A stretch of 64,000 nt of DNA from the NCBI GenBank assembly GCA_026414975.1, contig JAOAHZ010000004.1, positions 176,484 to 240,483 on the forward strand, given 5' to 3'. Each line of letters begins with the position of its first letter. The first letter of the stretch is position 1. Source of the stretch: Bacteroidia bacterium. Its GTDB lineage: Bacteria; Bacteroidota; Bacteroidia; SpSt-205. Both the position numbers and the translations under genes were made by a program. Of this stretch, positions 25,238 through 34,045 are shown one piece after another. Under the pieces are notes generated by a model. The model was given only the letters and a program-made list of their open reading frames with translations. It had not been told where the DNA came from and did no database searches.

Positions 25238-27427
25238 CTAAGGACCTTCATCCTCCTCTTCTTCCTCGGCGGGAAGGAGGGGAGGATCAAAGTCCTGCGA
25301 TATAGGCTCCTCAAACTCATCGCCAAGGTCAGGTAGCTCTATCTCTGGAAGTAAGAATTCAGGGTCTGTGAGGTACGTCTCGGGCTCCTCCGGAGGGGAA
25401 TCAGGAAGCACGAGCTCCCAATCGTCTCCAAACATAAAGTCCATTCGCATCAGAGCGAGCTTCTCTGGAGGTATTTCCAGTATAAACTCCACCCGCCGAT
25501 TGCGAGCTCTATTCTCTTCGGTTGTGTTAGGCAGGAGAGGGCGGTCTGGTCCGTATCCCTTTGCGATGATTTGATCGGGGGGCAGCCCCGTCGCTTGCAG
25601 CAGATAAGATCGGATGTTCTCAGCTCGTTGCTGAGATAGTTTGCGGTTATAAGCAGGATCGCCCGTTGCATCCGTATGTCCCTCTACTCGTAAGGTAACG
25701 AAAGGGTACTTCAAAAGAAAGTTAGCGACATAGTCCAAGCGAGCGTAAGACTCGGGAGGAATTTCAGCACTATTGGTGGGAAACTCCAAGTTTTCCAACA
25801 CATAGGGGCGCTGAAGCTCCGCTGTAGTGAGAAAGATCGAGTAGTTCTGGTCATCTATCAAAGCCACCGTGTCTGGTATGCGAATCAAATGGGTATCCAA
25901 CACCATTAGCTGATAGTGACGATTCTGCACCAGCATGAACTCAAAGTATCCGTAGCGGTTAGAAAAAACGGGGGTTATCTCAGTCCCTTCTGTTAGGTCT
26001 ATAGCGATGACGACACCGACGAGAGGCTGGCCGGAAAGAGAATCTATGAGGTAACCCGATAGCTTTGTAACGGCATCGGGACGCGCTTCCATGGGTAACT
26101 CAAACGAGTATAAGTCAAAGTTGCGGGGGTCTTTCTTGGAAGCCCGAGCGTAATAGATTTTATTGCCTCTTCCATCTATGGTGAAGTAGTATTCATCTCC
26201 ATCTGTATTAACAAGCGGTCCAAGGTTGCGCGGCTCCTCCCAAAAATGTCCCATCCACCGGGATTTGAATATGTCGTATCCTCCATATCCCACCGGCTGA
26301 CCTGTGGAGCTGAAATACAACGTTCGATAGGGTTCGTAGTAATACGGCGTTACTTCATCTCCGCTGGTATTGATGAGGGGACCGAGGTTTTGAGGAGTAG
26401 ACCAGGTCCCATCCGATTGCAAGTAAGCCACATAAATATCCGATTGGCCAAAACCGCTGGGGCGATTGGAGGCGAAAAACAAGACTGTATCGCTCACCAG
26501 GAAAGGGTGGGAATCCCAAGCTGGAGAGTTGATTTTGGGGCCTAAGTTACGAGGGGCTTGCCAGCGTCCATTCTCGTAGCGCGATTCGTATAGGTCGCAA
26601 GAACCGTACCCATCAGGGGCATCACATCGGGCAAAAATGAGCAGAGTCCCATCGGAATTAAGGCATGCAGAGCCTTCGTTATAGGGGCTATTAATGATGT
26701 CGCGAAATTTTTCTGCCGGGCGAAATCCCCCTCGTACTATATCCCTTTGACTGAAATAGAGGTCTTCGTTACGCAATTGGTCAGGATCCACAGCCGTGAG
26801 CACCTGATCCCGGCGCGAGGTGAATAGGAGCACCTGTCCCGAAGGATGCATATACGGGGCGTAGTCAGGATGAGGAGAATTAATATGAGGGCCTAAGCTT
26901 AGAAGGACGCCCTTAGGCGGAGCTAAGGTGTCTATTTTTTGGCGAAGGCGGGCTATTTTTCTGTAGTATTCGAGTGGAATCCACTCACTACGCCAGCGCT
27001 CTTGCAGTCGCCGATATGCCACACGAATCTCTGAAGGAGCGTCATGCATGTTGCGCAAGCATAACCCATATAAATAGCTGCTCGTTAGCGTATCTTTCAA
27101 ATATTCTCGCACTTGAGCCCAACGCCACAGAAGTTGAAGAGCACTAGTGTCGCGGAAATCATGCACCGAAAACTGCGTTACGTAAGCGCGCAGCAAAGAG
27201 TCTATCCGAGGAATGTCCTCCTCTGCTTCCGCCTGCGCCAGAGCACGCAAAAGCCTCTTTGGACGAGGAGACTTTTTCCCCGAAAATAGATAAGGGAAAT
27301 CAACGGGGGGAGGGAGCGTCACCTCCCCTTCCGTCGGACGTAAGTAAGCTCCAGCAAGAGGACGCAACCGAGGTTGGGCCCACAGACTCAAACAAACGCA
27401 TAGACCTACTATGAAACCTCGTGGCAT
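25238..27427 (-). CDS. OmpA-family protein with PD40 propeller and carboxypeptidase-regulatory domain (PorE-like architecture)
   Basis: A 729-residue envelope protein. The signal peptide MPRGFIVGLCVCLSLWA is cut before Q18. A helical, TPR-like region follows to about residue 160. A PD40/WD40-like propeller of about 190-440 has repeated phrases such as INSPHPDYAPYMHPSGQVLLF and NSDGTLLIFAR. A carboxypeptidase-regulatory fold spans about 455-510 (LSGQPLVGVVIAIDLTEG). An OmpA peptidoglycan-binding domain spans about 545-650 (VEGHTDATGDPAYNRKLSQQRA). The tail is strongly acidic. The TPR-PD40-CRD-OmpA order is that of T9SS component PorE, but PorE is a lipoprotein and this is not. A TATTTTTG element lies 17 bases before the ATG. 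Confidence 0.85.
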   Translation of the reverse strand: MPRGFIVGLCVCLSLWAQPRLRPLAGAYLRPTEGEVTLPPPVDFPYLFSGKKSPRPKRLLRALAQAEAEEDIPRIDSLLRAYVTQFSVHDFRDTSALQLLWRWAQVREYLKDTLTSSYLYGLCLRNMHDAPSEIRVAYRRLQERWRSEWIPLEYYRKIARLRQKIDTLAPPKGVLLSLGPHINSPHPDYAPYMHPSGQVLLFTSRRDQVLTAVDPDQLRNEDLYFSQRDIVRGGFRPAEKFRDIINSPYNEGSACLNSDGTLLIFARCDAPDGYGSCDLYESRYENGRWQAPRNLGPKINSPAWDSHPFLVSDTVLFFASNRPSGFGQSDIYVAYLQSDGTWSTPQNLGPLINTSGDEVTPYYYEPYRTLYFSSTGQPVGYGGYDIFKSRWMGHFWEEPRNLGPLVNTDGDEYYFTIDGRGNKIYYARASKKDPRNFDLYSFELPMEARPDAVTKLSGYLIDSLSGQPLVGVVIAIDLTEGTEITPVFSNRYGYFEFMLVQNRHYQLMVLDTHLIRIPDTVALIDDQNYSIFLTTAELQRPYVLENLEFPTNSAEIPPESYARLDYVANFLLKYPFVTLRVEGHTDATGDPAYNRKLSQQRAENIRSYLLQATGLPPDQIIAKGYGPDRPLLPNTTEENRARNRRVEFILEIPPEKLALMRMDFMFGDDWELVLPDSPPEEPETYLTDPEFLLPEIELPDLGDEFEEPISQDFDPPLLPAEEEEEDEGP

Positions 27428-27444
27428 ACAAAAGCCACTTTACG

Positions 27445-27452
27445 CAAAAATA
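27445..27452 (-). promoter_or_regulatory. Promoter -7 element (TATTTTTG)
   Basis: TATTTTTG on the minus strand matches TAnnTTTG and lies 17 bases before the OmpA/PD40 gene. This is the longest leader among the promoters identified here. Confidence 0.45.
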
Positions 27453-27501
27453 CGCACTCTCTTTCTGAAGATCCAACTAAGTCGGAAAAACTCAGACTTT
27501 T

Positions 27502-27897
27502 TCAGCGCAGCTCTTCAACTAATACCTCGTAGGGCTGCTTGCCTACGACTTCCAAGATGTACTGGCCTTTGCCCGTCAGATAAACTACATCTTCATCAGG
27601 AGTGGAGGTGTTGGCTAAAATTTCGGAGTAGTCGGGATTTTTAGCGTCGTACAAGATAAGGATGAGCTCGCCCGCCCCCTTGTTCTTCCAGTGAATTTTC
27701 CATTCTCGCCCTGTCACGCGAAAAGGAGGTGTTTTTTGAGGTCGTTGGCTATTGATTTTGACCAAAGGACGCCACTTCTCTTTGATGCGTACCTCTGAGC
27801 GAGTAATCGTCCCGGAAAGAGAGACAGCCTCCTTGGATGAAGTAGTTTCTGGACTTGTACAAGCTGATGCGAGGAGAATAGCCCAGATGACACGCAT
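27502..27897 (-). CDS. Small lipoprotein, unknown function
   Basis: A 131-residue protein starting MRVIWAILLASAC, a short signal with a lipobox-like ASAC; Cys13 would be lipidated. The mature part is Ser/Thr/Glu-rich, then a compact beta-rich domain with WKIHWKNKGAGELILILYDA and GQYILEVVGKQPYEVLVEELR. It is likely anchored to a membrane facing the periplasm. I do not recognise a family. The ATG is four bases after a TACCTTTG promoter element. It diverges from the methylase gene and precedes the OmpA/PD40 gene on the same strand by 74 bp, which may be a functional link. Confidence 0.75.
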   Translation of the reverse strand: MRVIWAILLASACTSPETTSSKEAVSLSGTITRSEVRIKEKWRPLVKINSQRPQKTPPFRVTGREWKIHWKNKGAGELILILYDAKNPDYSEILANTSTPDEDVVYLTGKGQYILEVVGKQPYEVLVEELR

Positions 27898-27901
27898 ACA
27901 G

Positions 27902-27909
27902 CAAAGGTA
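27902..27909 (-). promoter_or_regulatory. Promoter -7 element (TACCTTTG), leaderless lipoprotein gene
   Basis: TACCTTTG on the minus strand is four bases before the lipoprotein ATG at 27897. It is a perfect match to TAnnTTTG. Confidence 0.6.
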
Positions 27910-27972
27910 ACCCGATGCCCCACATAATCATACACAACTTGACCCAAATAGACCCCGATAAATGTGGATAGC

Positions 27973-27980
27973 GATATTTG
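27973..27980 (+). promoter_or_regulatory. Promoter -7-like element (GATATTTG)
   Basis: One base off TAnnTTTG and exactly four bases before ATG 27985. It supports that start over the TTG at 27964. Confidence 0.4.
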
Positions 27981-27984
27981 GGCC

Positions 27985-28659
27985 ATGCGCTTGTACATAT
28001 TACCCATGCCTCTAAGCCGGGAGACTCCTTATTGGATATACCCCTACTGGAAAGAAGTGGCTCAGGAAGTGCAGTCCTTTTTCGTAGAAAGGGCTGCTCG
28101 GATCCGTCCATTTTTAGAGCGTATGGGGGCTTCTCCAAAGGCTTGTTTCTATGAGTATAACCCTTCGCTGAAAGACTGGGATATGCACGCCTATGAAGCG
28201 GTCTTTAGAGAAAAGAAGGAGGCTGCCCTCCTTAGCGAAGGGGGATTGGCAGGGGTGGGAGACCCTGGCAGTTCTCTCGTACGGCGCGCCCATGCCGAAA
28301 ACTACCAGGTCATTCCCTTAGCTGGTCCAAGCAGCCTTACGTTAGCTTTAGCCGCATCTGGACTATGCGGACAAAAATTCATTTTCTGGGGCTATCCTCC
28401 TATAGAAAAAAGGGAGAGAAAGCGATTTCTGCAGCAAATCTTCTCTCAGGCTCAGACTATGACCCAGATTATGATGGAAACACCCGCCCGTAGTACAGCC
28501 CTGCTCAAAGAGATTATAGAAGCCGCACCCCATACGCTCTATTTGTGTGTAGCGCATCATCTTACAAGCCCCCAAGGGTTCGTTCGTACTCAACCCATCT
28601 CCTTGTGGCAACCTATGACTTTACCTAAGGCCCCTACCCTGTTTCTCTTAGGAAAGTAG
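27985..28659 (+). CDS. SAM-dependent methyltransferase, tetrapyrrole methylase/RsmI-like family
   Basis: A 224-residue protein of the tetrapyrrole-methylase superfamily, close in style to the short RsmI relatives common in Bacteroidota. Visible features are the N-terminal strand LYILPMPLS, ALLSEGGLAGVGDPGSSLVRRA (the family's E-G-x-P-x-xADPG segment), VIPLAGPSSLTLALAASGL and FIFWGYPPIEKRERKRFL. RsmI itself 2'-O-methylates C1402 of 16S rRNA. Whether this shorter relative does the same is not evident. ATG 27985 was chosen because of a promoter-like element four bases upstream. It converges on the SGNH gene with only 20 bp between stops. Confidence 0.8.
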   Translation: MRLYILPMPLSRETPYWIYPYWKEVAQEVQSFFVERAARIRPFLERMGASPKACFYEYNPSLKDWDMHAYEAVFREKKEAALLSEGGLAGVGDPGSSLVRRAHAENYQVIPLAGPSSLTLALAASGLCGQKFIFWGYPPIEKRERKRFLQQIFSQAQTMTQIMMETPARSTALLKEIIEAAPHTLYLCVAHHLTSPQGFVRTQPISLWQPMTLPKAPTLFLLGK

Positions 28660-28679
28660 GTCCTTGCCTCCGTTCGGGA

Positions 28680-29858
28680 CTATAACTTCACCACTTTTTT
28701 GCGCATACCCCGAAACTCTACCTCGTAAGTACCCACCGGAAGATCGCTAATCCGCACTGGCTGAGAACTCTGCTTTCGGACGAGACGCCCCTGAAGGTCC
28801 CGAATGAGAATAGGGTATTCCGGCGTGATAGGCCAAGGAGACAAGACCCATACATAATCTTGTGCAGGATTAGGATAGACCTCCAGTCGTCGCTCATCGG
28901 TGGGCAGGGCGGTGCCCAAGTGAGTGAGCCCACTGCGAGGGTAACTCGTAACCACCTCCCACACCATCTGCTGAAAATAAGCAGCCAAAGCTGGAGGTAT
29001 CACGATGCCCGGCTGAAGTTGATGGCTCAGACCTATCGGATTGGCATTGAATAGACAAGCATAGTGCACCAGCGTAACCAAATAAGCTCCTGTGTCGTTA
29101 GGATGAACCCCATCGGTGAAAACCTGACTGATGTGGGTGAGCCCAGCGACTCGGCCCTGTCGTATATCGTCGTACAGGCGCACCATGATGCGATTGCCCG
29201 GGATGATATAGACAGGTGGAGAGCCAGAAGGCCTATTAGAGTTAGCGTGATCTTGCATGATCTGCCAGCCAACCTCTAAACTATCCATGAGCCGCCTCCA
29301 TCCAGAGGCAGACCCATCCGTAGCAGCAGGAATGCCGTACGCATCCCCAAAGTAGTAAGGACTTCCATCTATGCCAGCCCAGTTGGTCCAGAGGAGGGTG
29401 GGAGCGCCTTGTCCGCCTCTTCCATGCTGCCATGCATGATTGACAAATAAAGACAAATGCTGTAGAGATTGCTGGGCTGTTAGATTCATGGGACCCTCGT
29501 AGTTTTCTGTGATGACTAGCAAATCCCATTGGCTGATATCACGAGTAGGGCTAAGATTGGGGCCGTAACAGCTATAGGAGGGGTCCTGGCCGCAAGGTAT
29601 GAGGGTTGTGTCCCAGTGAAAGCGTAACCAAGCCCCAGGAAGCGTGGCATCCCCCACTAAAACATCGCGGACTTGCCAGGCTTGTAGGCCATTCAGGGAG
29701 GCTATCAGATGACACCATTGACCTGGCCAAGGATTAAACAGCGGGGCTGTCAAACTGTGCCCACAGTGTAGCTGCTTAATGTTATGAGGGTAAGCAGGCT
29801 TAGGAGGCAAGCTCTGACATAGGCTTGCCAGGGGAAGAAGAAAAGCTATTCTGACCAT
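28680..29858 (-). CDS. T9SS-exported SGNH/GDSL-like protein
   Basis: A 392-residue secreted protein. The signal peptide [14 protein letters not shown] is cut before Q15. An SGNH-hydrolase-like core has a GHSLT segment at the place of the GDS block and [13 protein letters not shown], carrying the DxxH pair of block V. Between them are Trp-rich loops. The last 70 residues ([14 protein letters not shown], then VRKQ and [20 protein letters not shown]) are a type A T9SS C-terminal sorting domain. The protein should be exported and attached to, or shed from, the cell surface. It probably acts on an ester in carbohydrate or lipid; the substrate is unknown. ATG 29858 is supported by a TATTTTTG element three bases before it. 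Confidence 0.83.
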   Translation of the reverse strand: MVRIAFLLPLASLCQSLPPKPAYPHNIKQLHCGHSLTAPLFNPWPGQWCHLIASLNGLQAWQVRDVLVGDATLPGAWLRFHWDTTLIPCGQDPSYSCYGPNLSPTRDISQWDLLVITENYEGPMNLTAQQSLQHLSLFVNHAWQHGRGGQGAPTLLWTNWAGIDGSPYYFGDAYGIPAATDGSASGWRRLMDSLEVGWQIMQDHANSNRPSGSPPVYIIPGNRIMVRLYDDIRQGRVAGLTHISQVFTDGVHPNDTGAYLVTLVHYACLFNANPIGLSHQLQPGIVIPPALAAYFQQMVWEVVTSYPRSGLTHLGTALPTDERRLEVYPNPAQDYVWVLSPWPITPEYPILIRDLQGRLVRKQSSQPVRISDLPVGTYEVEFRGMRKKVVKL

Positions 29859-29861
29859 GCT

Positions 29862-29869
29862 CAAAAATA
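29862..29869 (-). promoter_or_regulatory. Promoter -7 element (TATTTTTG)
   Basis: TATTTTTG on the minus strand, three bases before the SGNH gene ATG at 29858, in the 73-bp divergent region shared with fumC. Confidence 0.5.
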
Positions 29870-29916
29870 TAGGCTTCACCACAAAGTCTGAACTATGCCG
29901 ACATCTTCAAAACCCT

Positions 29917-29924
29917 TACCTTTG
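29917..29924 (+). promoter_or_regulatory. Promoter -7 element (TACCTTTG) of fumC
   Basis: TACCTTTG is seven bases before the fumC ATG at 29932, a perfect TAnnTTTG match. It rules against the longer frame that begins at 29857. Confidence 0.6.
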
Positions 29925-29931
29925 CAAGCCC

Positions 29932-31311
29932 ATGGCGCACCGTATAGAATACGACACGTTGGGGGAGGTCCATGTACCAGCCGATAGACTCTGGGGAGCC
30001 CAAACGCAACGCTCTTTGGAAAACTTTCGCATCGGCGGTCACCGCATGCCTAAGGAAGTTATTTATGCTCTTGCCCTCGCTAAGAAAGCCGCTGCTCTCA
30101 CTAACGCCGAGTTAGGGGTTCTACCCTCTGATAAGGCTCAGATCATCGCTGAGGTATGCGACGAAATCCAAACGGGGGCTTTAGATGACCACTTTCCTCT
30201 GGTCGTTTGGCAAACAGGCTCGGGCACCCAGACGAACATGAACGTAAACGAAGTTATCGCCAATCGGGCTAATCAGAAGCTCGGGCAGCCTTTAGGCACG
30301 AAGAAACCTATCCACCCCAACGATGACGTGAATCGATCTCAATCTTCCAACGATGTATTCCCCACAGCTATGCACATCGCCGCTTACATCGCCGTGAAAG
30401 AAAAGCTGCTGCCTGCTCTGGATAAGCTTCAGAAAGCCTTGGAGGAAAAAGCCCGGACCTTTTGGGACATTATCAAAGTAGGACGAACGCATCTGATGGA
30501 CGCAGTTCCTGTGCGCTTAGGCCAAGAGTTCTCAGGATACGCTCAACAGATAGCTGATAGCCGCCAAGAAATAGAGCGAATGCTGCCAGAAATAGCCCAG
30601 TTAGCGCTGGGGGGCACGGCGGTCGGCACAGGACTCAATGCCCCAAAGGGATTTGCCGAAAAAGTAGCTCAAAAAATAGCGGAGCTTACGGGCTATCCAT
30701 TCACGACGGCGCCGAATAAGTTTGCTGCTTTAGCTTCTCATGACGCCCTGGTGGCTCTCTCAGGAGCCTTGCGTCGCACGGCCGTAGCACTCATGAAGAT
30801 AGCGAATGACATTCGTCTTTTAGGCTCGGGACCTCGAGCCGGGCTCGCTGAACTCCACCTCCCAGAAAATGAACCCGGCTCTTCTATCATGCCCGGTAAA
30901 GTCAACCCCACCCAAAGCGAAGCGATGACCATGGTCTGCTGCCAAGTGATCGGAAACGATGTAGCTATCACTTGTGGAGCCTTCCAGGGGCATCTTGAAC
31001 TGAATGTTTTCAAGCCTCTCATCATTCGGAATGTTTTGGAGTCCATTCATCTGCTCAGCGACGCTTGTCATTCATTTACGGACCACTGTGTCATTGGGAT
31101 AGAACCGAATCGTTCGGCGATTCGGCATCACTTAGACCGAAGTCTCATGCTCGTCACGGCCCTCAACCCAGTGATTGGCTATGAAAAAGCTGCCAAGATC
31201 GCCCAAAAAGCTCATAAAGAAGACAAAACGCTCAAGGAAGCAGCAATAGAACTGGGGTATTTGTCAGCTGAGGAGTTTGATAAGCATATTCGCCCAGAAA
31301 ACATGGTTTAG
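29932..31311 (+). CDS. fumC: Fumarate hydratase class II
   Basis: This enzyme interconverts fumarate and malate in the TCA cycle. The 459-residue protein has the expected landmarks: [73 protein letters not shown] with the catalytic His, and the superfamily signature [13 protein letters not shown]. The S-S-x-M-P loop with the catalytic serine is intact. ATG 29932 gives the family-typical start [16 protein letters not shown] and has a promoter element seven bases upstream. The CCA-adding family gene follows two bases after the stop, likely cotranscribed. Confidence 0.96.
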   Translation: MAHRIEYDTLGEVHVPADRLWGAQTQRSLENFRIGGHRMPKEVIYALALAKKAAALTNAELGVLPSDKAQIIAEVCDEIQTGALDDHFPLVVWQTGSGTQTNMNVNEVIANRANQKLGQPLGTKKPIHPNDDVNRSQSSNDVFPTAMHIAAYIAVKEKLLPALDKLQKALEEKARTFWDIIKVGRTHLMDAVPVRLGQEFSGYAQQIADSRQEIERMLPEIAQLALGGTAVGTGLNAPKGFAEKVAQKIAELTGYPFTTAPNKFAALASHDALVALSGALRRTAVALMKIANDIRLLGSGPRAGLAELHLPENEPGSSIMPGKVNPTQSEAMTMVCCQVIGNDVAITCGAFQGHLELNVFKPLIIRNVLESIHLLSDACHSFTDHCVIGIEPNRSAIRHHLDRSLMLVTALNPVIGYEKAAKIAQKAHKEDKTLKEAAIELGYLSAEEFDKHIRPENMV

Positions 31312-31313
31312 CT

Positions 31314-32882
31314 ATGACCCAGCTTCCCCTGAGCCTGTGGGAAGCAGAGCCGATTTTAGCGCATCTATCGGCGGTCGCCGATGAGCTAAACCAGCCTGCT
31401 TACCTCGTCGGAGGATGGGTGCGCGACTTTTTCCTCACAGGCCGACCCGTCTCCTCTTTAGACGTAGTAACCGTAGGCAACCCCACCCTGTTTGCAGAGT
31501 GCTTAGCTCGTCGTCTCCAGACGACGATTGCAGCCGAGTACCGCCGCTTCTATGTAGCTGTCGTCAAGTGGCAGCACTACGAAATAGAAATCGTGGCTTC
31601 CCGACGAGAAAGTTATACCCCAGACTCTCGCAATCCTCAGGTGGAACCTGCCCCTTTGGAAGAAGATTTCATGCGACGCGACTTCACTATAAACGCTCTA
31701 TACGTCGGACTTCATGCTGCAGAGAAAGGCATCTTATTGGACCCCTTCGGTGGCATTCGGGACTTAGCTCAACGATTCATTCGCACGCCGACCGATCCCG
31801 CTCGCACCTTTAGTGATGACCCCTTGCGAATGATGCGAGCTATACGCTTCGCCGTCAAGCTGGGCTTTGAAATTGAAGCAGCCACCTTTGAAGGCATCCA
31901 ACGGGAAGCTCCTCGCCTTCATATTGTTTCGCCAGAGCGGGTCGTAGAAGAGTTTCATAAAATCCTTTTGAGTCCTGACCCTGTCCGAGGCTTAGAGCTT
32001 CTGTATAAATCAGAACTTTTAGAGCAGTTTTTACCGGAAGTGGCAGCTCTGGCTGGAACTGAAACCCAAAACGGATACGCTCACAAAGATAACTTTGCCC
32101 ATACCCTCCGGGTTTTGGAGCAGCTTCTCTCCCAGCGCCCCGATGCATCTCTCTGGTTACGCTGGGCTGCTCTCCTACACGACATAGGAAAACCGGTTAC
32201 CAAGCGATTTGACGAAAAGTTGGGTTGGACCTTTCACCTTCATGAAGAGGAGGGGGCTAAGATGGTGAAAAGCCTTTTCCAGCGCTTGCGCCTCCCCTTA
32301 GACGAGCGGATGAGGTATGTTCAGAAGCTGGTGCGTCTGCATGGTCGACCCATAGTGTTGGCTCAGGAGGGTGTTACCGATAGCGCTATCAGGCGATTAG
32401 CGGCTGAGGCGGGCGAAGACTTGGAAGACCTAATCCTACTTTGCCGCAGCGACGTAACGACCAGGAATCCTCATCGCCGCCGCCGATTTCTCCAAAACTT
32501 TGACCGCGTGATGGATCGCGTCCGTGAAGTTCATGCCAAAGATCAGTTGGCTCGGTTTCAGCCCCCCATACGAGGGGAAGAAATTATGAGGGTCTTTGGA
32601 TTGCAGCCCGGAGCTCTCGTTGGGGCTATAAAACAGGCGATTCGGCAAGCGATCTTGGATGGGATTATACCGAATCAGTACGAAGCTGCCTTCGCCTACA
32701 TGCAAAAGGTTGCGCCTTACATCTTAGCGGGACAGCCAGTTCCACAAGAGCTTCGCCAGAATCCCCAAGATGAAGAGCGAAAGCGAGAGGAAGTTAGTAC
32801 GCCGCATGAAGAGAAGGTTGAATCGGCTCGTACCCGAGAGGTGACTCACCCGAGACGCTCGCGGGTCAAAGGCTCGCCATAA
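31314..32882 (+). CDS. CCA tRNA nucleotidyltransferase / poly(A) polymerase family protein with altered DxD motif
   Basis: A 522-residue class II nucleotidyltransferase. It has the LVGGWVRDF loop (residues 31-39), RRDFTINALYVG (motif B), DPFGGIRDLAQRFIRTP and SDDPLRMMRAIRFAVKLGF (motif C), and an HD domain with LLHDIGKPVTKRF. It would add CCA to tRNA 3' ends or tail RNA. Oddly, the metal-binding D-x-D after the GG loop reads S48-L49-D50 (TCT TTA GAC), so the first Asp appears lost. The region around it is otherwise intact. It has a charged tail (KREEVSTPHEEKVESARTRE). It sits two bases behind fumC. Confidence 0.87.
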   Translation: MTQLPLSLWEAEPILAHLSAVADELNQPAYLVGGWVRDFFLTGRPVSSLDVVTVGNPTLFAECLARRLQTTIAAEYRRFYVAVVKWQHYEIEIVASRRESYTPDSRNPQVEPAPLEEDFMRRDFTINALYVGLHAAEKGILLDPFGGIRDLAQRFIRTPTDPARTFSDDPLRMMRAIRFAVKLGFEIEAATFEGIQREAPRLHIVSPERVVEEFHKILLSPDPVRGLELLYKSELLEQFLPEVAALAGTETQNGYAHKDNFAHTLRVLEQLLSQRPDASLWLRWAALLHDIGKPVTKRFDEKLGWTFHLHEEEGAKMVKSLFQRLRLPLDERMRYVQKLVRLHGRPIVLAQEGVTDSAIRRLAAEAGEDLEDLILLCRSDVTTRNPHRRRRFLQNFDRVMDRVREVHAKDQLARFQPPIRGEEIMRVFGLQPGALVGAIKQAIRQAILDGIIPNQYEAAFAYMQKVAPYILAGQPVPQELRQNPQDEERKREEVSTPHEEKVESARTREVTHPRRSRVKGSP

Positions 32883-33096
32883 CTTCTGCAAAGGCATAAT
32901 CACTAAAACATTTATGCCCTGTAAAGTTACAGCGATTTCTGGAGAAAAGGAATAGCCTGAGCGGATGAAGAGAGCTCTGCCCCACGCTGTATCTGCCAGC
33001 CAATCGGTCCTTCAGCTGGTTGTGGGGTTTTCATCCAAAGTCAGCCTTGCGAGCCTACTCTAAGACGAATCTACCCTGGAACTATACCAGTTATCT

Positions 33097-33804
33097 CTAC
33101 CCTGTTGCGTGAGCAAAGACCCGACGCAGCAAATCCGTTACACGATATTGCACATCTCGTCGGATGCGAGTCTCGTGCTGACCTACTTTTACAAACAATC
33201 CATGAAGCGCACGGTCAGTTACGTACGCCGCTAAATCCCTATTTTGAATCGGATTGAGGGTTGTGGGTAAGCTGTTGTACTGATCAACCAGGTATTCCCA
33301 TGCTTGTTGAGCTCCTACTTCCTCCATGGCTGCTTGAATCTTAGGTTTGTAGCGAGCGTAGAGGCTATCTGAAGTTCTCTGACGGAGGTAAGCAGTCGCT
33401 GCGGTGCTATCCCCCTTGAGAATACGCATGCCATCTTGTATGGTGAGCTCATCGATAGCACTCCAAAAAATAGGCTTGGCCTCATCGGCCGCTTCTTCCG
33501 CTGCTCGATTCATTTTTACAATCAGGTCCTGAATGAGCGAAGCTCCACCCGGCAAAGCTTCTATGGCTGTGCGGAGCCGCTGAGCATCGGGCGGGAAGAG
33601 TATCCTGATTAGCTCGTCACCATAGTATCCATCGAGTCGGTTTAAATGACGCACTGTGGTGTCCGTGCTAACTCGCAGAGCTTCCTTGAGAGCTGCGACA
33701 ACTTCTTCTTCAGATAAAGCTTGGCCGTCAGATATATTCAGTTTTTCGCATCCCCAAATCCCTGGCAGAGCGGCTAAACCCAGATATAAGGCTACTTTCC
33801 TCAT
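33097..33804 (-). CDS. DUF4197-type lipoprotein
   Basis: A 235-residue protein from ATG 33804. It begins with a lipoprotein signal (MRKVALYLGLAALPGIWGC, Cys19 lipidated). The mature part is almost all helical: EEEVVAALKEALRVSTDTTVRHLN, ILFPPDAQRLRTAIEALPGG, MNRAAEEAADEAKPIFWSAIDELTIQDGMRIL, and a C-terminal half with YKPKIQAAMEEVG. This matches the DUF4197 pattern as I know it; the biochemical function of the family is unknown. It starts one base after the NifU-like gene stop, so it belongs to the Mrp-NifU operon. Confidence 0.8.
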   Translation of the reverse strand: MRKVALYLGLAALPGIWGCEKLNISDGQALSEEEVVAALKEALRVSTDTTVRHLNRLDGYYGDELIRILFPPDAQRLRTAIEALPGGASLIQDLIVKMNRAAEEAADEAKPIFWSAIDELTIQDGMRILKGDSTAATAYLRQRTSDSLYARYKPKIQAAMEEVGAQQAWEYLVDQYNSLPTTLNPIQNRDLAAYVTDRALHGLFVKVGQHETRIRRDVQYRVTDLLRRVFAHATG

Positions 33805-33805
33805 A

Positions 33806-34045
33806 TCAGTCGGACACGATTTCAACCGCCTCTATGGAGGGAAAATGCTGGCGGAGCGGCTCTAAAATACCAAGCTGAATGGTGGTGGTATTCAAATCGC
33901 ACGTCTTACAGCTTCCCAAAAGGCGGATGTATAGACGTTTGCCATCTGAGCTGAGCCCGATTAGCTCTAAATCGCCCCCATCGATTGCAAGATAAGAGCG
34001 GACTGGCTCAAGGCGCTCAGCAATGGATTGAAGAGTAACTTTCAT
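33806..34045 (-). CDS. NifU C-terminal-domain (NFU-like) iron-sulfur carrier
   Basis: A 79-residue protein consisting only of the NFU domain, which carries and delivers Fe-S clusters. The sequence has LGSCKTCDLNTTTIQLGI with the cluster-binding CxxC (Cys-Lys-Thr-Cys), RSYLAIDGGDLELIGL before it and LRQHFPSIEAVEIV at the end. Its start overlaps the stop of the Mrp ATPase gene by 4 bp. Mrp/ApbC and NFU proteins commonly work together in Fe-S maturation, so the coupling makes functional sense. Confidence 0.88.
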   Translation of the reverse strand: MKVTLQSIAERLEPVRSYLAIDGGDLELIGLSSDGKRLYIRLLGSCKTCDLNTTTIQLGILEPLRQHFPSIEAVEIVSD

